Assembly: GCF_001046635.1 (NCBI RefSeq)
Contig: NZ_KQ130456.1
Location: forward strand, 383,501-447,500
Direction: 5' to 3'
Length of the DNA stretch: 64,000 nucleotides
DNA from: Novosphingobium barchaimii LL02
GTDB lineage: Bacteria > Pseudomonadota > Alphaproteobacteria > Sphingomonadales > Sphingomonadaceae
Position 1 is the first letter of the stretch. Each line of letters begins with the position of its first letter. The position numbers were made by a program, and so were the translations under genes. The notes beneath the pieces are model-generated. The model saw nothing but the letters and a program-made list of their open reading frames with translations. It was not told the origin of the DNA and ran no database searches. Shown piece by piece: positions 1-8,410 of the stretch.

Positions 1-1556
1 TCTGGCTGCTGCTGTCCGCGGTTCCGTCCGGCCTCATGCTGTCGACGACAACTCATCTTACCACCGACATTTTCGCGATGCCGCTGCTCTGGGTGATTCC
101 GCTCGGCCTCTATCTTCTCAGCTTCGTTGTCGCCTTCTCGGACCGGCGCGGCGCGGTGACGTCCATCAGCTGCGTGACACCAGTAGTCGTGCTTTTTGCC
201 GGCGGCTACGCGATGATGTCGAACAGCTCGGGCACGCTGTGGATGGTGGGAGGCACCTGCCTGCTTCTGTTCTGCGTGGCTGCAGCGCTGCACGGCCGCT
301 TGTACGACCTGCGGCCAGGCACTGGCCATCTCACCCGTTTCTACTTGACGATGTCGGCGGGCGGCGCCCTTGGCGGGCTGTTCACCGCATTGCTGGCGCC
401 TCTGGTATTCGACTGGGCCTGGGAGCATCCTCTGCTCGTCCTAGCTGCTGCCGCTCTCATTCCGCTACGGCCGCTGCTGGGCTGGCGTGAACGGGATGGC
501 ATCGAGCCGGGCGTGGCCCGCGCCGTGCTCATCGTGCTGCTCACCCTGGCGCTGCTCCTTGCGTGGTGGATCGGCAGCAACCTCCTCGAGCCGGGCGGCG
601 CGCTTGCTGCGATGCTGCTTTCCGTTTTCCTGATGGGCATCGGGATCATGGTCATGGCGTGGCGCGGAGCCTTCGTGGCTATCGTGCTGATGGCGATGCT
701 GGGGCAAGGCGGCATCTGGACGATCCGCGCGACCGTCGACGGTGAACGTACCCGCAGTTATTTCGGTATCTATACCGTCCGCGATCACGCCGAGGACAAG
801 ATGCGGACATTGGCTCACGGCACGACCCTGCACGGCGAACAGTCGCTGGATCCTGCCCGCTCGCACGAGGCTTTGACCTATTACGGACCGACATCGGGAG
901 TGGGGCTGGCGCTCAGTGCAGTGCCGGCCATCGAAGGTCCGCATGCGCGGGTGGGCGTTGTGGGACTGGGCACCGGCTCTCTCGCCTGCCGCGCCCGCCC
1001 GGGGCAGACCTGGACGTTTTTCGAGATCGACCCGGTAATGCTGCAATTCTCCACCAGCGGCCGTTTCACCTTCCTGCACGATTGTACGCCGGACGCACGG
1101 GTGATTATCGGAGATGCGCGGCTCGAACTGGGAGAGCTTTCGCCGGGCGCATTCGACGTTCTGGTGATCGACGCGTTTTCCTCTGATGCGATCCCGATGC
1201 ACCTGCTCACGCGGGAAGCGATGCAGGTCTACCTGCGGTCGCTGGCCCCGCGCGGACTTTTGCTGCTGCACATCTCCAACCGCTATATCGATCTGGCGCC
1301 TGTGATCGGCACCACGGCGCAGGACAGCGGACTTTCCGCGCTGTCCCGGCTGGATATCCCCAAGGATGGTATGGGCTATACCCCATCGCGCTGGATCGCC
1401 CTGTCGCGTGATGCGGGCCCGCTCAATGCCCTTGCGCGGGCGCACCCCGATACTCCATGGAAGAGGCTCGAAGAACGGGCGGCGGAGCCTTGGACGGACG
1501 ACCATGCGTCCATCCTCTCGCATGTCCGCTGGGAAAATCTGACGGGAACCCCATGA
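1..1556 (+). CDS. Fused MFS / spermidine-synthase-like membrane protein (5' end outside window)
   Basis: The reading frame is open from base 3, before the first internal ATG at 36, and ends at TGA 1554-1556, so the N-terminus lies upstream of the window. The visible part begins inside a hydrophobic transporter-like half with several membrane segments up to about base 750. The C-terminal half is a Rossmann methyltransferase-like domain of the spermidine synthase type, with a glycine-rich VGLGTGSLACRA stretch and an acidic FFEIDP motif that would bind the nucleoside cofactor, then VLVIDAFSSDAIP. Proteins with this fusion are annotated as fused MFS/spermidine synthase. Whether this family makes polyamines is not established by the sequence. 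Its stop overlaps the start of the next gene as ATGA, which suggests translational coupling. Confidence 0.8.
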   Translation, partial: WLLLSAVPSGLMLSTTTHLTTDIFAMPLLWVIPLGLYLLSFVVAFSDRRGAVTSISCVTPVVVLFAGGYAMMSNSSGTLWMVGGTCLLLFCVAAALHGRLYDLRPGTGHLTRFYLTMSAGGALGGLFTALLAPLVFDWAWEHPLLVLAAAALIPLRPLLGWRERDGIEPGVARAVLIVLLTLALLLAWWIGSNLLEPGGALAAMLLSVFLMGIGIMVMAWRGAFVAIVLMAMLGQGGIWTIRATVDGERTRSYFGIYTVRDHAEDKMRTLAHGTTLHGEQSLDPARSHEALTYYGPTSGVGLALSAVPAIEGPHARVGVVGLGTGSLACRARPGQTWTFFEIDPVMLQFSTSGRFTFLHDCTPDARVIIGDARLELGELSPGAFDVLVIDAFSSDAIPMHLLTREAMQVYLRSLAPRGLLLLHISNRYIDLAPVIGTTAQDSGLSALSRLDIPKDGMGYTPSRWIALSRDAGPLNALARAHPDTPWKRLEERAAEPWTDDHASILSHVRWENLTGTP

Positions 1557-2116
1557 GCCTGAACCGCACCGACATCACCCTGGCCGCGATCAACGGCAAG
1601 GCGCCAAGGATCCACTCCAGCGCCTTCATCGCGCCGGGCTGCCGGATTATCGGCAATGTCGAGATCGGGCCGGACGCCAGCATCTGGTATAACTGCGTGA
1701 TCCGCGCCGACGTTCACCGCGTGGTGATCGGAGCGCGCACCAACATCCAGGACGGCACCGTGGTCCACTGCGACAGTCCAAAACCGTCGAACCCGGACGG
1801 TTTCCCTACCATTATCGGTGACGACGTACTGATCGGTCATCTGGCGATGATCCATGGCTGCACGCTGGAGGACCGGGCCTTCGTTGGTCTCGGGGCGATC
1901 GTGATGGACGGCAGTTACATCGAATCGGACGGCATGCTTGCCGCCGGGGCGCAGCTTACCGGCAAGCGCATAGGCGCGCGGCAGCTTTGGATGGGCCGCC
2001 CTGCCAAGCACCTGCGTGACCTTGACGATGCGGCGGTCGCCTCGAACCAGGCCGGTGTAAAGGGCTATGTCATCAACGGCCGGCTGCATGCCGAGGCGCT
2101 TGGGCTGAAAGGCTGA
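1553..2116 (+). CDS. Gamma-class carbonic anhydrase family protein (left-handed beta-helix)
   Basis: This 187-residue protein is built of hexapeptide repeats from about residue 25 to 145, the left-handed beta-helix fold of the YrdA/PaaY/gamma carbonic anhydrase group. The three expected metal-binding histidines are visible: His72 (VVHCDS), His96 (LIGH) and His101 (MIHGC). A gamma carbonic anhydrase is a trimer with zinc or iron between subunits and hydrates CO2. Many short bacterial members have no proven activity, so the enzyme call is a family inference. The ATG at 1553 overlaps the upstream stop and gives the usual family length; the same frame is open further upstream inside the neighbouring gene, which I reject as 5' extension. 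DUF167 follows after one base. Confidence 0.88.
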   Translation: MSLNRTDITLAAINGKAPRIHSSAFIAPGCRIIGNVEIGPDASIWYNCVIRADVHRVVIGARTNIQDGTVVHCDSPKPSNPDGFPTIIGDDVLIGHLAMIHGCTLEDRAFVGLGAIVMDGSYIESDGMLAAGAQLTGKRIGARQLWMGRPAKHLRDLDDAAVASNQAGVKGYVINGRLHAEALGLKG

Positions 2117-2117
2117 T

Positions 2118-2399
2118 ATGGCGCGGCCGAAAGGCGAACTGCCGTCGGCCGACGCCTTGCGCGTTCTCATCGATCAGGAAGGGCGCCTCGCTCTGCGCGT
2201 GACGCCCGGCGCGAAAGTCGAAGCGCTGGAAATTGTGGAGGATCGCCTGCTGGTGAAAGTCCGGGCCAAGCCGGAGGATGGCAAGGCGAATGATGCCGTG
2301 CGCGATTTGCTGGCCCGTGCGCTGGGATTGGCACCGTCGCGCCTGGAACTGCTGCGGGGGGCTACGTCGCGCGAGAAGCAGTTCAGGATTTCGGCTTAA
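2118..2399 (+). CDS. DUF167 (YggU-like) family protein
   Basis: A 93-residue cytoplasmic protein of the DUF167/YggU family. The family core LALRVTPGAKVEAL is followed by VKVRAKPEDGKANDAV and the C-terminal LLRGATSREKQFRI, matching the usual V-P-A-K, PEdGkAN and G..sR.K pattern of the family. Its function is unknown. In many bacteria the gene sits next to membrane (YggT) or metabolic genes; here it follows the carbonic-anhydrase-like gene after a single base, so the two are almost certainly co-transcribed with the upstream fused gene. It converges on the ligase gene. Confidence 0.85.
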   Translation: MARPKGELPSADALRVLIDQEGRLALRVTPGAKVEALEIVEDRLLVKVRAKPEDGKANDAVRDLLARALGLAPSRLELLRGATSREKQFRISA

Positions 2400-2435
2400 A
2401 AGCGCGGCTCCTTCCGCGTCCGTCCTATCCCAAAA

Positions 2436-2449
2436 GTTTCACGTGGAAC
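2436..2449. other. parS-like palindrome (candidate ParB binding site)
   Basis: The 14-bp sequence GTTTCACGTGGAAC is palindromic except for one asymmetric pair and matches the core of the bacterial chromosomal parS consensus, whose half-sites flank a central CACGTG. The outermost positions (A before, G after) do not fit the 16-bp consensus TGTTNCACGTGAAACA. It lies in the 60-bp gap between two converging genes, a typical position for parS. Binding by ParB is inference. Confidence 0.5.
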
Positions 2450-2459
2450 GTGATCGCGG

Positions 2460-4052
2460 TCAATCGCGGATCAGGGCGCGAAGGGCTTCAATCCGGTCTG
2501 CCTCATGAGCGGGCTTGTCGGCGCGGATGCGGCTGATGCGGGGAAAGCGCATGGCGACGCCCGACTTGTGGCGCTTGCTCGAATGGACCGAGTCGAACGC
2601 CACCTCGAACACCAATGACTTATCGGTCTCGCGCACTGGCCCGAAGCGATTCAAAGTGTGATTACGCACGTAGCGGTCCAGCCATTTCAGCTCCTCGTCG
2701 GTAAAGCCGAAATAGGCTTTGCCCACCGGCAGCAGTTCCGCCCCCGCATCGGGATCGCCGTCCCAGCAGCCGAAGGTATAGTCCGAATAAAATGAACTGC
2801 GCTTTCCCGATCCGCGCTGCGCATACATCAGCACGCAGTCGATCAGCAGCGGATCGCGCTTCCATTTGTACCACAGCCCGGTCTTGCGCCCCGCCACATA
2901 AGGGCTGTCGCGCCGTTTGAGCATGACCCCTTCGATGGCATCGTCCCGGGCACGCTCGCGGATGGCGGCAAGCTGCGTAAAGTCGTCTGCCGGGATCACG
3001 CCGCTGATGTCGAAGCGCAGCGGGTCGAGCCGGGGCACCAACTCCTCCAGCGCGGCGCGGCGCGTTGTCCAGGGCTGCGGCCGCAGGTCTTCTCCCTCGA
3101 CGATCAGGGCATCATAAAGTCTTACGAAGGCGGGATATTCCTTGCGCATTTTCTTGCTGACAGTCTTGCGGCCAAGGCGTTGCTGCAAGGCGTTGAAACT
3201 TGCCGCGCCGCCCGTTTCTCCGCCTTGATGTGCGCCGCGCACCAGCAGTTCGCCGTCCAGCACCGCGTCGATCGCCAATGCCTCGGCGATCTCGGGGAAA
3301 GTGGCGGATATGTCGTCGCCCGACCGGGAATAAACGCGCGTTTCGCCGCCCGCATGGACCACCTGCACCCGAATGCCGTCCCACTTCCATTCCGCCGCAT
3401 AGTCCGCCAGATCGACCTCGCTGTCCTCCAGCCCATGCGCCAGCATGAAGGGCCGAAACAGCGGCAGGTTTTCCGAACTGGGCGGCTCCGCCCCGTGCGC
3501 GGCCCAATCGAACAGCGCGGCATAGGGCGGGGCCTGTCCGTGCCAATGCTCCTCCACATCCTCCACCGCGACATCGAAAGCCTGCGCGAAGGCCGTCTTG
3601 GCAAGTCGTGCTGAAATGCCGATCCGCATTGCCCCGGTCGCCAGTTTCAGCAGCGCATAGCGCCCGTTGGCATCGAGCCGATCCAGCATCCGGGGCAGCT
3701 GCGTCATGACGTTGGCGCGCGTCATGTGCGATAAGGCGTCCACTGCCTCGGACACCGTGGGCGGAGACGGTGACTCGGCAGGCTCGGGCCAGAGCAGGCT
3801 TGCGGTCTCCGCCGAATCGCCGACATATTCGCGGCTGAGGGTCCACAGGATGGGGTCGATGCGCTCGGTCAGCAGGTTGCGGATCGTGGCGCTTTTTACC
3901 GCCGGGAAGTCCAGCCCGTCAGTCAGCGCGGCGAGGGCCCAGCCTCGGTCCGGGTCGGGCGTTTCGCGCAGGTAATCGGCCAGAAGCTTGAGCTTGGCGT
4001 TGCGGCTGCGGGTGTAGACCAGAGCGTCCAGAAGGGCGGCGAAAGCTTTCAT
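2460..4052 (-). CDS. ATP-dependent DNA ligase, damage-response type
   Basis: This is a 530-residue ATP-dependent DNA ligase. The adenylation motif KWDGIR sits at residues 223-228, so Lys223 is the predicted AMP-linked lysine. An alpha-helical DNA-binding domain precedes it and a nucleotidyltransferase/OB-fold region follows (SPYVAGRKTGLWYKWKRDP carries motifs IV-V). Bacterial ligases of this type are encoded with a beta-lactamase-fold exonuclease and often with an Lhr-like helicase and a phosphoesterase; the set is linked to repair of DNA damage such as crosslinks. Here the exonuclease gene lies upstream in the same direction, but a 242-bp repeat element separates the two. No helicase or phosphoesterase gene is adjacent. 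The essential NAD-dependent LigA would be elsewhere. Confidence 0.93.
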   Translation of the reverse strand: MKAFAALLDALVYTRSRNAKLKLLADYLRETPDPDRGWALAALTDGLDFPAVKSATIRNLLTERIDPILWTLSREYVGDSAETASLLWPEPAESPSPPTVSEAVDALSHMTRANVMTQLPRMLDRLDANGRYALLKLATGAMRIGISARLAKTAFAQAFDVAVEDVEEHWHGQAPPYAALFDWAAHGAEPPSSENLPLFRPFMLAHGLEDSEVDLADYAAEWKWDGIRVQVVHAGGETRVYSRSGDDISATFPEIAEALAIDAVLDGELLVRGAHQGGETGGAASFNALQQRLGRKTVSKKMRKEYPAFVRLYDALIVEGEDLRPQPWTTRRAALEELVPRLDPLRFDISGVIPADDFTQLAAIRERARDDAIEGVMLKRRDSPYVAGRKTGLWYKWKRDPLLIDCVLMYAQRGSGKRSSFYSDYTFGCWDGDPDAGAELLPVGKAYFGFTDEELKWLDRYVRNHTLNRFGPVRETDKSLVFEVAFDSVHSSKRHKSGVAMRFPRISRIRADKPAHEADRIEALRALIRD

Positions 4053-4072
4053 TAGATGGGGAGAGAGGACCG

Positions 4073-4314
4073 GGGGCCATCGCCCCAGACCCCTTTACCG
4101 GCAGCGAAGTGCGCGGTTCTTCGGTCTTGTGCGCATGGTGGGAGTGACGGGACGCGGCGGCGTGGAGACGCGGAGTTTATGTCGCTGGGCACCGCAGGCT
4201 TTTTGCGTGCGGCAAACGATGCGGTAGGCGCGATGCCGAGATTGGCAGGAGGCTTTAACTCAGCGCTGCTGCACGCTCGAGGACAACGGTAAAGGGATCT
4301 GGGGCAATGGCCCC
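4073..4314. repeat. MITE-like intergenic element, family 1, copy A
   Basis: The ends are 28-bp inverted repeats: 4073-4100 and the reverse complement of 4287-4314 differ at 2 positions. The outer part of each end is itself a hairpin (GGGGCCATCGCCCC, with GGGGC/GCCCC arms). The core has no convincing reading frame. Copies B (36933-37141) and C (45498-45606) share the ends but not the length or core. This copy fills the gap between the exonuclease and ligase genes and stops five bases short of the exonuclease stop codon. Confidence 0.75.
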
Positions 4315-4319
4315 AGGTC

Positions 4320-5324
4320 TCAATCATCTTCATCCTCATACCCCAAAAGCGCCAAAGCCCGAGCCTTCCGCTGGTTCAGCTCACACCATCGCAGCATCGC
4401 TTCTTCGCGCCCGTGCGTTATCCACGTTTCCGCCGGGTTCACGTCCACCACCGTCTGCGTCAGCTCATCCCAATCCGCGTGATCGGAAATGATGAGCGGC
4501 AGTTCGACCATCCGTTGCCGTGCCCGCTGGCGAACCTGCATCCAGCCAGAGGCCATTGCAGTGATCGGGTCCGGCAGGCGGCGGCTCCAGCGGTCGTTCA
4601 GGGCAGAGGGCGGGGCAAGGACCACGCTTCCGGTCAGTTCCTCCTTGCTCGCGTCCGACATTAACCGCAGGTCGCCCAGATCGATGCCCCATTCTTCGTA
4701 GAGGCGGCACATGCGTTCCATTGCGCCGTGGAGCCAGATTGTATCGCGGTGCCCGGCGCGGCGCAGTTCGGCGATCAGGCGCTGCGCCTTGCCCAGGGCG
4801 TAGGCGCCGACCAGTACGCAGCGCTGGGGATTGGCGACAAGGGCGGTGAGCAGCTTGCCGATTTCCTGCTCGACCGGCGGATGGCGGAATACGGGGAGGC
4901 CGAAGGTCGCCTCGGTGACGAGGATGTCGCAGGGGGTGACCTCGAAGGGCGGGCAGGTCGGGTCGGGGCGGCGCTTGAAATCACCGGTGACGACGATCCG
5001 CTCGCCCGCATGTTCAAGGAGGATCTGCGCGGATCCGAGGACGTGGCCGGCGGGAATCCAGGTGGCGTGGACGCCGCCGGGCAGGGCGATCCGCTCCCCG
5101 TAAGGCACCGGGACTGCGCCTTCCTCGGTGGCGTAGCGCAGCTTCATGATGGCAAGGGTGGCGGGGGTGGCGAAAGTCTGACCATGGCCGCCGCGAGCAT
5201 GGTCAGCGTGGCCGTGGGTTACCAGCGCGCGGTCGACGGGCCGCGCCGGATCGATCCAGCAGTCGGCAGGGACGACGTGGATCCCCCAAGGTTCGGGTCT
5301 GATCCAGGAAAATTCGCGGGCCAT
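4320..5324 (-). CDS. Ligase-associated DNA exonuclease (metallo-beta-lactamase fold)
   Basis: A 334-residue protein of the metallo-beta-lactamase/beta-CASP superfamily related to the SNM1/Pso2 nucleases. The metal-binding HGHADH motif is at residues 37-42, and a second ligand set appears in VVTGDF. The family is annotated as ligase-associated DNA damage response exonuclease and is thought to trim DNA ends before sealing by the neighbouring ATP-dependent ligase. I chose ATG 5324 (MAREFSW) because homologues begin there; the frame stays open upstream into clpA, which is a shadow. The clpA terminator lies directly before this start, so the gene may need its own promoter within or near that hairpin, or depend on read-through. 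Confidence 0.9.
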   Translation of the reverse strand: MAREFSWIRPEPWGIHVVPADCWIDPARPVDRALVTHGHADHARGGHGQTFATPATLAIMKLRYATEEGAVPVPYGERIALPGGVHATWIPAGHVLGSAQILLEHAGERIVVTGDFKRRPDPTCPPFEVTPCDILVTEATFGLPVFRHPPVEQEIGKLLTALVANPQRCVLVGAYALGKAQRLIAELRRAGHRDTIWLHGAMERMCRLYEEWGIDLGDLRLMSDASKEELTGSVVLAPPSALNDRWSRRLPDPITAMASGWMQVRQRARQRMVELPLIISDHADWDELTQTVVDVNPAETWITHGREEAMLRWCELNQRKARALALLGYEDEDD

Positions 5325-5327
5325 GAA

Positions 5328-5369
5328 AAAGAAATGGGGCGGAAACCCTGCGGTTCCCACCCCATCTTT
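5328..5369 (-). terminator. Intrinsic terminator of clpA
   Basis: Arms 5328-5347 and 5352-5369 form a long, nearly perfect hairpin (AAAG..TGGGG..GGAAACC on one side, GGTTCCC..CCCCA..CTTT on the other). Read on the minus strand it is followed by a short T tract that runs to within two bases of the exonuclease start codon. It would end clpA transcription and keep it apart from the exonuclease gene. Confidence 0.7.
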
Positions 5370-5386
5370 ATTGCTTGTTACAACGA

Positions 5387-7765
5387 TCAGTCGTCGGAGC
5401 TGGTTTCCGGCTGGATACCGGGCTTTTTCGCTGTCCGTTTTACCGGCGCCTTCTTCTTGGCTTTGGTCACCTTGGGCGGGGACGGCGTCAGCTCGAAGTT
5501 GAGCGCGTCTTCCTTGACCGAGACATGGACCTCGCCGCCGTGAGCCAGCTTGCCGAACAGCAGTTCCTCGGCGAGCGGCTGCTTGACCTTCTCCTGGATG
5601 ACGCGGGCCATCGGGCGAGCGCCGTAGAGTTTGTCGTAACCGCGATCGCCCAGCCATTCGCGGGCGGTCGAATCGAACTGGATGTGGACGTTCTGGTCGG
5701 CCAGCTGGAGTTCCAGCTGGAGGATGAACTTGTCCACGACCCGGCTGATCGTGTCCTTTGCGAGATAGGCGAAGGGAATGATCGCATCGAGGCGGTTGCG
5801 GAATTCCGGCGTGAAGAGCTGCTTCACCGCTTCCTCGCCGGCATCCTGCTTGGATACGTCACCAAAGCCGATGCCGACCTTCGCCATGTCCGAAGCGCCC
5901 GCATTGGTGGTCATGATGAGCACCACGTTGCGGAAATCGACGGTCTTGCCGTGGTGGTCGGTCAGGCGGCCGTTATCCATCACCTGCAACAGGATGTTGA
6001 ACAGGTCGGCGTGGGCCTTCTCGATTTCGTCGAGCAGCAGAACGCAGTGCGGCTGCTGGTCGATCGCATCGGTGAGGAGGCCGCCCTGGTCGAACCCGAC
6101 ATAGCCCGGAGGCGCGCCGATCAGACGGCTGACCGAATGGCGCTCCATATATTCGGACATGTCGAAGCGCTGCATCGGGATGCCCATGACCTGGGCCAGC
6201 TGTTTGGCGACTTCGGTCTTGCCGACGCCGGTGGGACCGGAGAACAGGAACGAGCCGATTGGCTTTTCGGGATCGCGCAGGCCTGCGCGGCTGAGCTTCA
6301 TAGCGGTCGAAACCAGCTCGATCGCCTTATCCTGACCGAAGACGACGCGCTTGAGATCACGCTCAAGCGTGCCGAGCGCCTTCTTGTCATCCGAACTGAC
6401 CGACTTGGGCGGGATGCGTGCCATCGTCGCGATGACCTGCTCGATCTCGCGCGCGGTGATGGTCTTCTTGCGGCGGCTAGGCGGCACAAGCATCTGCATG
6501 GCGCCCACTTCGTCGATCACGTCGATCGCCTTGTCGGGCAGCTTACGGTCGTTGATGTAGCGGGCCGACAGCTCAACTGCCGTCTTGATGGCGTCGGGGG
6601 TGTACTTGACCTTATGGTGTTCCTCGAACGCGGTACGCAGGCCCTTCAGGATCTTGATGGTGTCCTCGATCGTCGGCTCGTTCACGTCGATCTTCTGGAA
6701 CCGGCGCAGCAGGGCGCGGTCCTTTTCGAAGTGGTTGCGAAATTCCTTGTAAGTGGTCGATCCGATGCAACGGATCGTGCCGCCCGACAGAGCCGGCTTG
6801 AGCAGGTTCGAGGCGTCCATCGCACCGCCGCTGGTCGCGCCGGCGCCGATTACAGTGTGGATTTCGTCGATGAACAGAACCGCGTGTGGCATCTTTTCAA
6901 GTTCCGAGACGACCTGCTTGAGGCGTTCCTCGAAATCGCCGCGATAGCGGGTTCCGGCCAGCAGACTGCCCATGTCGAGCGAGTAGATCACCGCTTCGGT
7001 CAGCACTTCGGGCACTTCGCCCTCGACGATCTTGCGCGCCAGGCCTTCCGCTATCGCGGTCTTGCCCACGCCAGGATCGCCTACGTAAAGCGGGTTATTC
7101 TTGGATCGGCGGCACAGTATCTGGATCGTGCGGTCCACTTCGGGGCCGCGGCCGATAAGCGGATCGACCTTGCCGTTCAGAGCCTTTTCATTGAGGTTGA
7201 CGGTGAACTGGTCGAGCGCGGAATCCTTCTTGTTGCCGGCGGCCGGCTTGGATTCGTTCTTGTCCTCGGGCGTGGGGGTGTTGTCGTCGGCCGCGCCCTT
7301 GGGGCTGCGGTCTTCGATCCGCTTGCCGCCCTTGCCGATGCCGTGGCTGATGAAGCTGACGGCGTCGAGGCGGCTCATGTCCTGCTGTTGCAGAAAATAG
7401 ACGGCATAGCTGTCGCGCTCGGAGAACAGGGCGACCAGCACGTTGGCGCCGGTCACGGTGTCTTTGCCGGACGACTGGACGTGCAGGATGGCGCGCTGGA
7501 TAACCCGCTGGAAGCCGGCGGTGGGGGCAGGATCGCCCTTTTCCTCGGTCTTAAGCGATTGGTATTCCTGGTCGAGGTACTGGCGTACCACGTCGCCCAA
7601 ATCGCCAAGGTCCACGCCGCAAGCCTGCATGACCTGGGCCGCGTCCGTATCGTCGATCAGCGCGAGCAGCAGGTGCTCGAGCGTCGCGTACTCGTGGCTC
7701 CGCTCAGACGCGTGAGACAGAGCCGAGTGCAGGGTCTTTTCAAGGCTTTGCGCGAAACTTGGCAT
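5387..7765 (-). CDS. clpA: ATP-dependent Clp protease ATP-binding subunit ClpA
   Basis: A 792-residue AAA+ unfoldase that feeds substrates to the ClpP protease. The N-terminal Clp-N double repeat covers about residues 1-145. The first ATPase domain has Walker A GDPGVGKT at 229-236 and Walker B LFIDE at 297-301; the second has GPTGVGKT at 510-517 and LLLDE at 576-580. The IGF tripeptide at 632-634 is the loop that docks on ClpP. No ClpB-type middle coiled coil is present, which supports ClpA. The C-terminus carries a lysine/proline-rich tail (about 755-792) longer than in E. coli. The adaptor gene clpS, often just upstream, is not found next to it here. Upstream on the same strand lies a DUF1192 gene. 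Confidence 0.97.
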   Translation of the reverse strand: MPSFAQSLEKTLHSALSHASERSHEYATLEHLLLALIDDTDAAQVMQACGVDLGDLGDVVRQYLDQEYQSLKTEEKGDPAPTAGFQRVIQRAILHVQSSGKDTVTGANVLVALFSERDSYAVYFLQQQDMSRLDAVSFISHGIGKGGKRIEDRSPKGAADDNTPTPEDKNESKPAAGNKKDSALDQFTVNLNEKALNGKVDPLIGRGPEVDRTIQILCRRSKNNPLYVGDPGVGKTAIAEGLARKIVEGEVPEVLTEAVIYSLDMGSLLAGTRYRGDFEERLKQVVSELEKMPHAVLFIDEIHTVIGAGATSGGAMDASNLLKPALSGGTIRCIGSTTYKEFRNHFEKDRALLRRFQKIDVNEPTIEDTIKILKGLRTAFEEHHKVKYTPDAIKTAVELSARYINDRKLPDKAIDVIDEVGAMQMLVPPSRRKKTITAREIEQVIATMARIPPKSVSSDDKKALGTLERDLKRVVFGQDKAIELVSTAMKLSRAGLRDPEKPIGSFLFSGPTGVGKTEVAKQLAQVMGIPMQRFDMSEYMERHSVSRLIGAPPGYVGFDQGGLLTDAIDQQPHCVLLLDEIEKAHADLFNILLQVMDNGRLTDHHGKTVDFRNVVLIMTTNAGASDMAKVGIGFGDVSKQDAGEEAVKQLFTPEFRNRLDAIIPFAYLAKDTISRVVDKFILQLELQLADQNVHIQFDSTAREWLGDRGYDKLYGARPMARVIQEKVKQPLAEELLFGKLAHGGEVHVSVKEDALNFELTPSPPKVTKAKKKAPVKRTAKKPGIQPETSSDD

Positions 7766-7913
7766 TTATGCGACCTTCATTGTGAGGGACGACTCTCCGT
7801 ATAAGGGAGTTTGGCGGTGAGAGGTTTCAGGATCGATATAGGAACGATCGGGAGGGTTGCGAGGTTGTCCGTGCGGCACCTGAGCACGGGGCGTAAAAGG
7901 AAGGCTGCGCCGA

Positions 7914-8132
7914 TCAAGATGATCGCGGCCTGAACAGGGCATCGGCCGCAAGCCGGTGCGCGGAGGATGCCGTTCGGTGCGCGCGGATGCGTTCGATTTC
8001 GGTTTCCAGCAGGACGATACGTGCGTCAAGTTCGTCCAGCGAATAGCGCTCCAGGCTTTCGCTGGCGAGGAGGCTGGCGGCGCCGAAGTCACCTTCGGAC
8101 GACCGCCGCCGCGGTCGATCATTATCGTCCAT
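7914..8132 (-). CDS. DUF1192 family protein
   Basis: A 72-residue acidic protein matching DUF1192, a small family found widely in alphaproteobacteria. The family pattern is visible: an N-terminal MDDNDRPR, then SLDELDARIVLLETEIERI, which should form a short coiled coil, and a C-terminal hydrophobic ALF. No function is known. It is separated from clpA by about 150 bases that show no other gene. The divergent quinone oxidoreductase starts 278 bases away, and that gap holds no gene that I can support. Confidence 0.8.
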   Translation of the reverse strand: MDDNDRPRRRSSEGDFGAASLLASESLERYSLDELDARIVLLETEIERIRAHRTASSAHRLAADALFRPRSS

Positions 8133-8410
8133 TGCAATGCAGCATCGGACTGGAACGGTGTGCTGTCAATGGGTCGCTGGTTTGGCTGTGGATGTTGGAG
8201 TCGCAAGGCCCGAGCCATGGCCAATACCTGGCCTTTATCCTGGCGAAGGCGGAACCGCTATGGTCCTATCGCGCCGGTGCTCACTCCCTGAAAATTTTCG
8301 ATATTCAGCATGGCGGCCAGCGGTCCCGGCATTGACCGGAAGAATATCCTCTTTCGGCCTAGTTGTTTTCCTGTTCCCCATTCCCTGCATCCTGTGGCAC
8401 AGGGAAGTTC

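Noticed and set aside
4056-4292. 78-codon frame inside repeat copy A
   Set aside because: It lies wholly within the inverted-repeat element, lacks a ribosome-binding site and has no counterpart in copies B and C.
5375-7804. Long plus-strand frame of 809 codons opposite clpA
   Set aside because: It is the antisense shadow of clpA, which has complete family motifs; long antisense frames are expected in GC-rich DNA.
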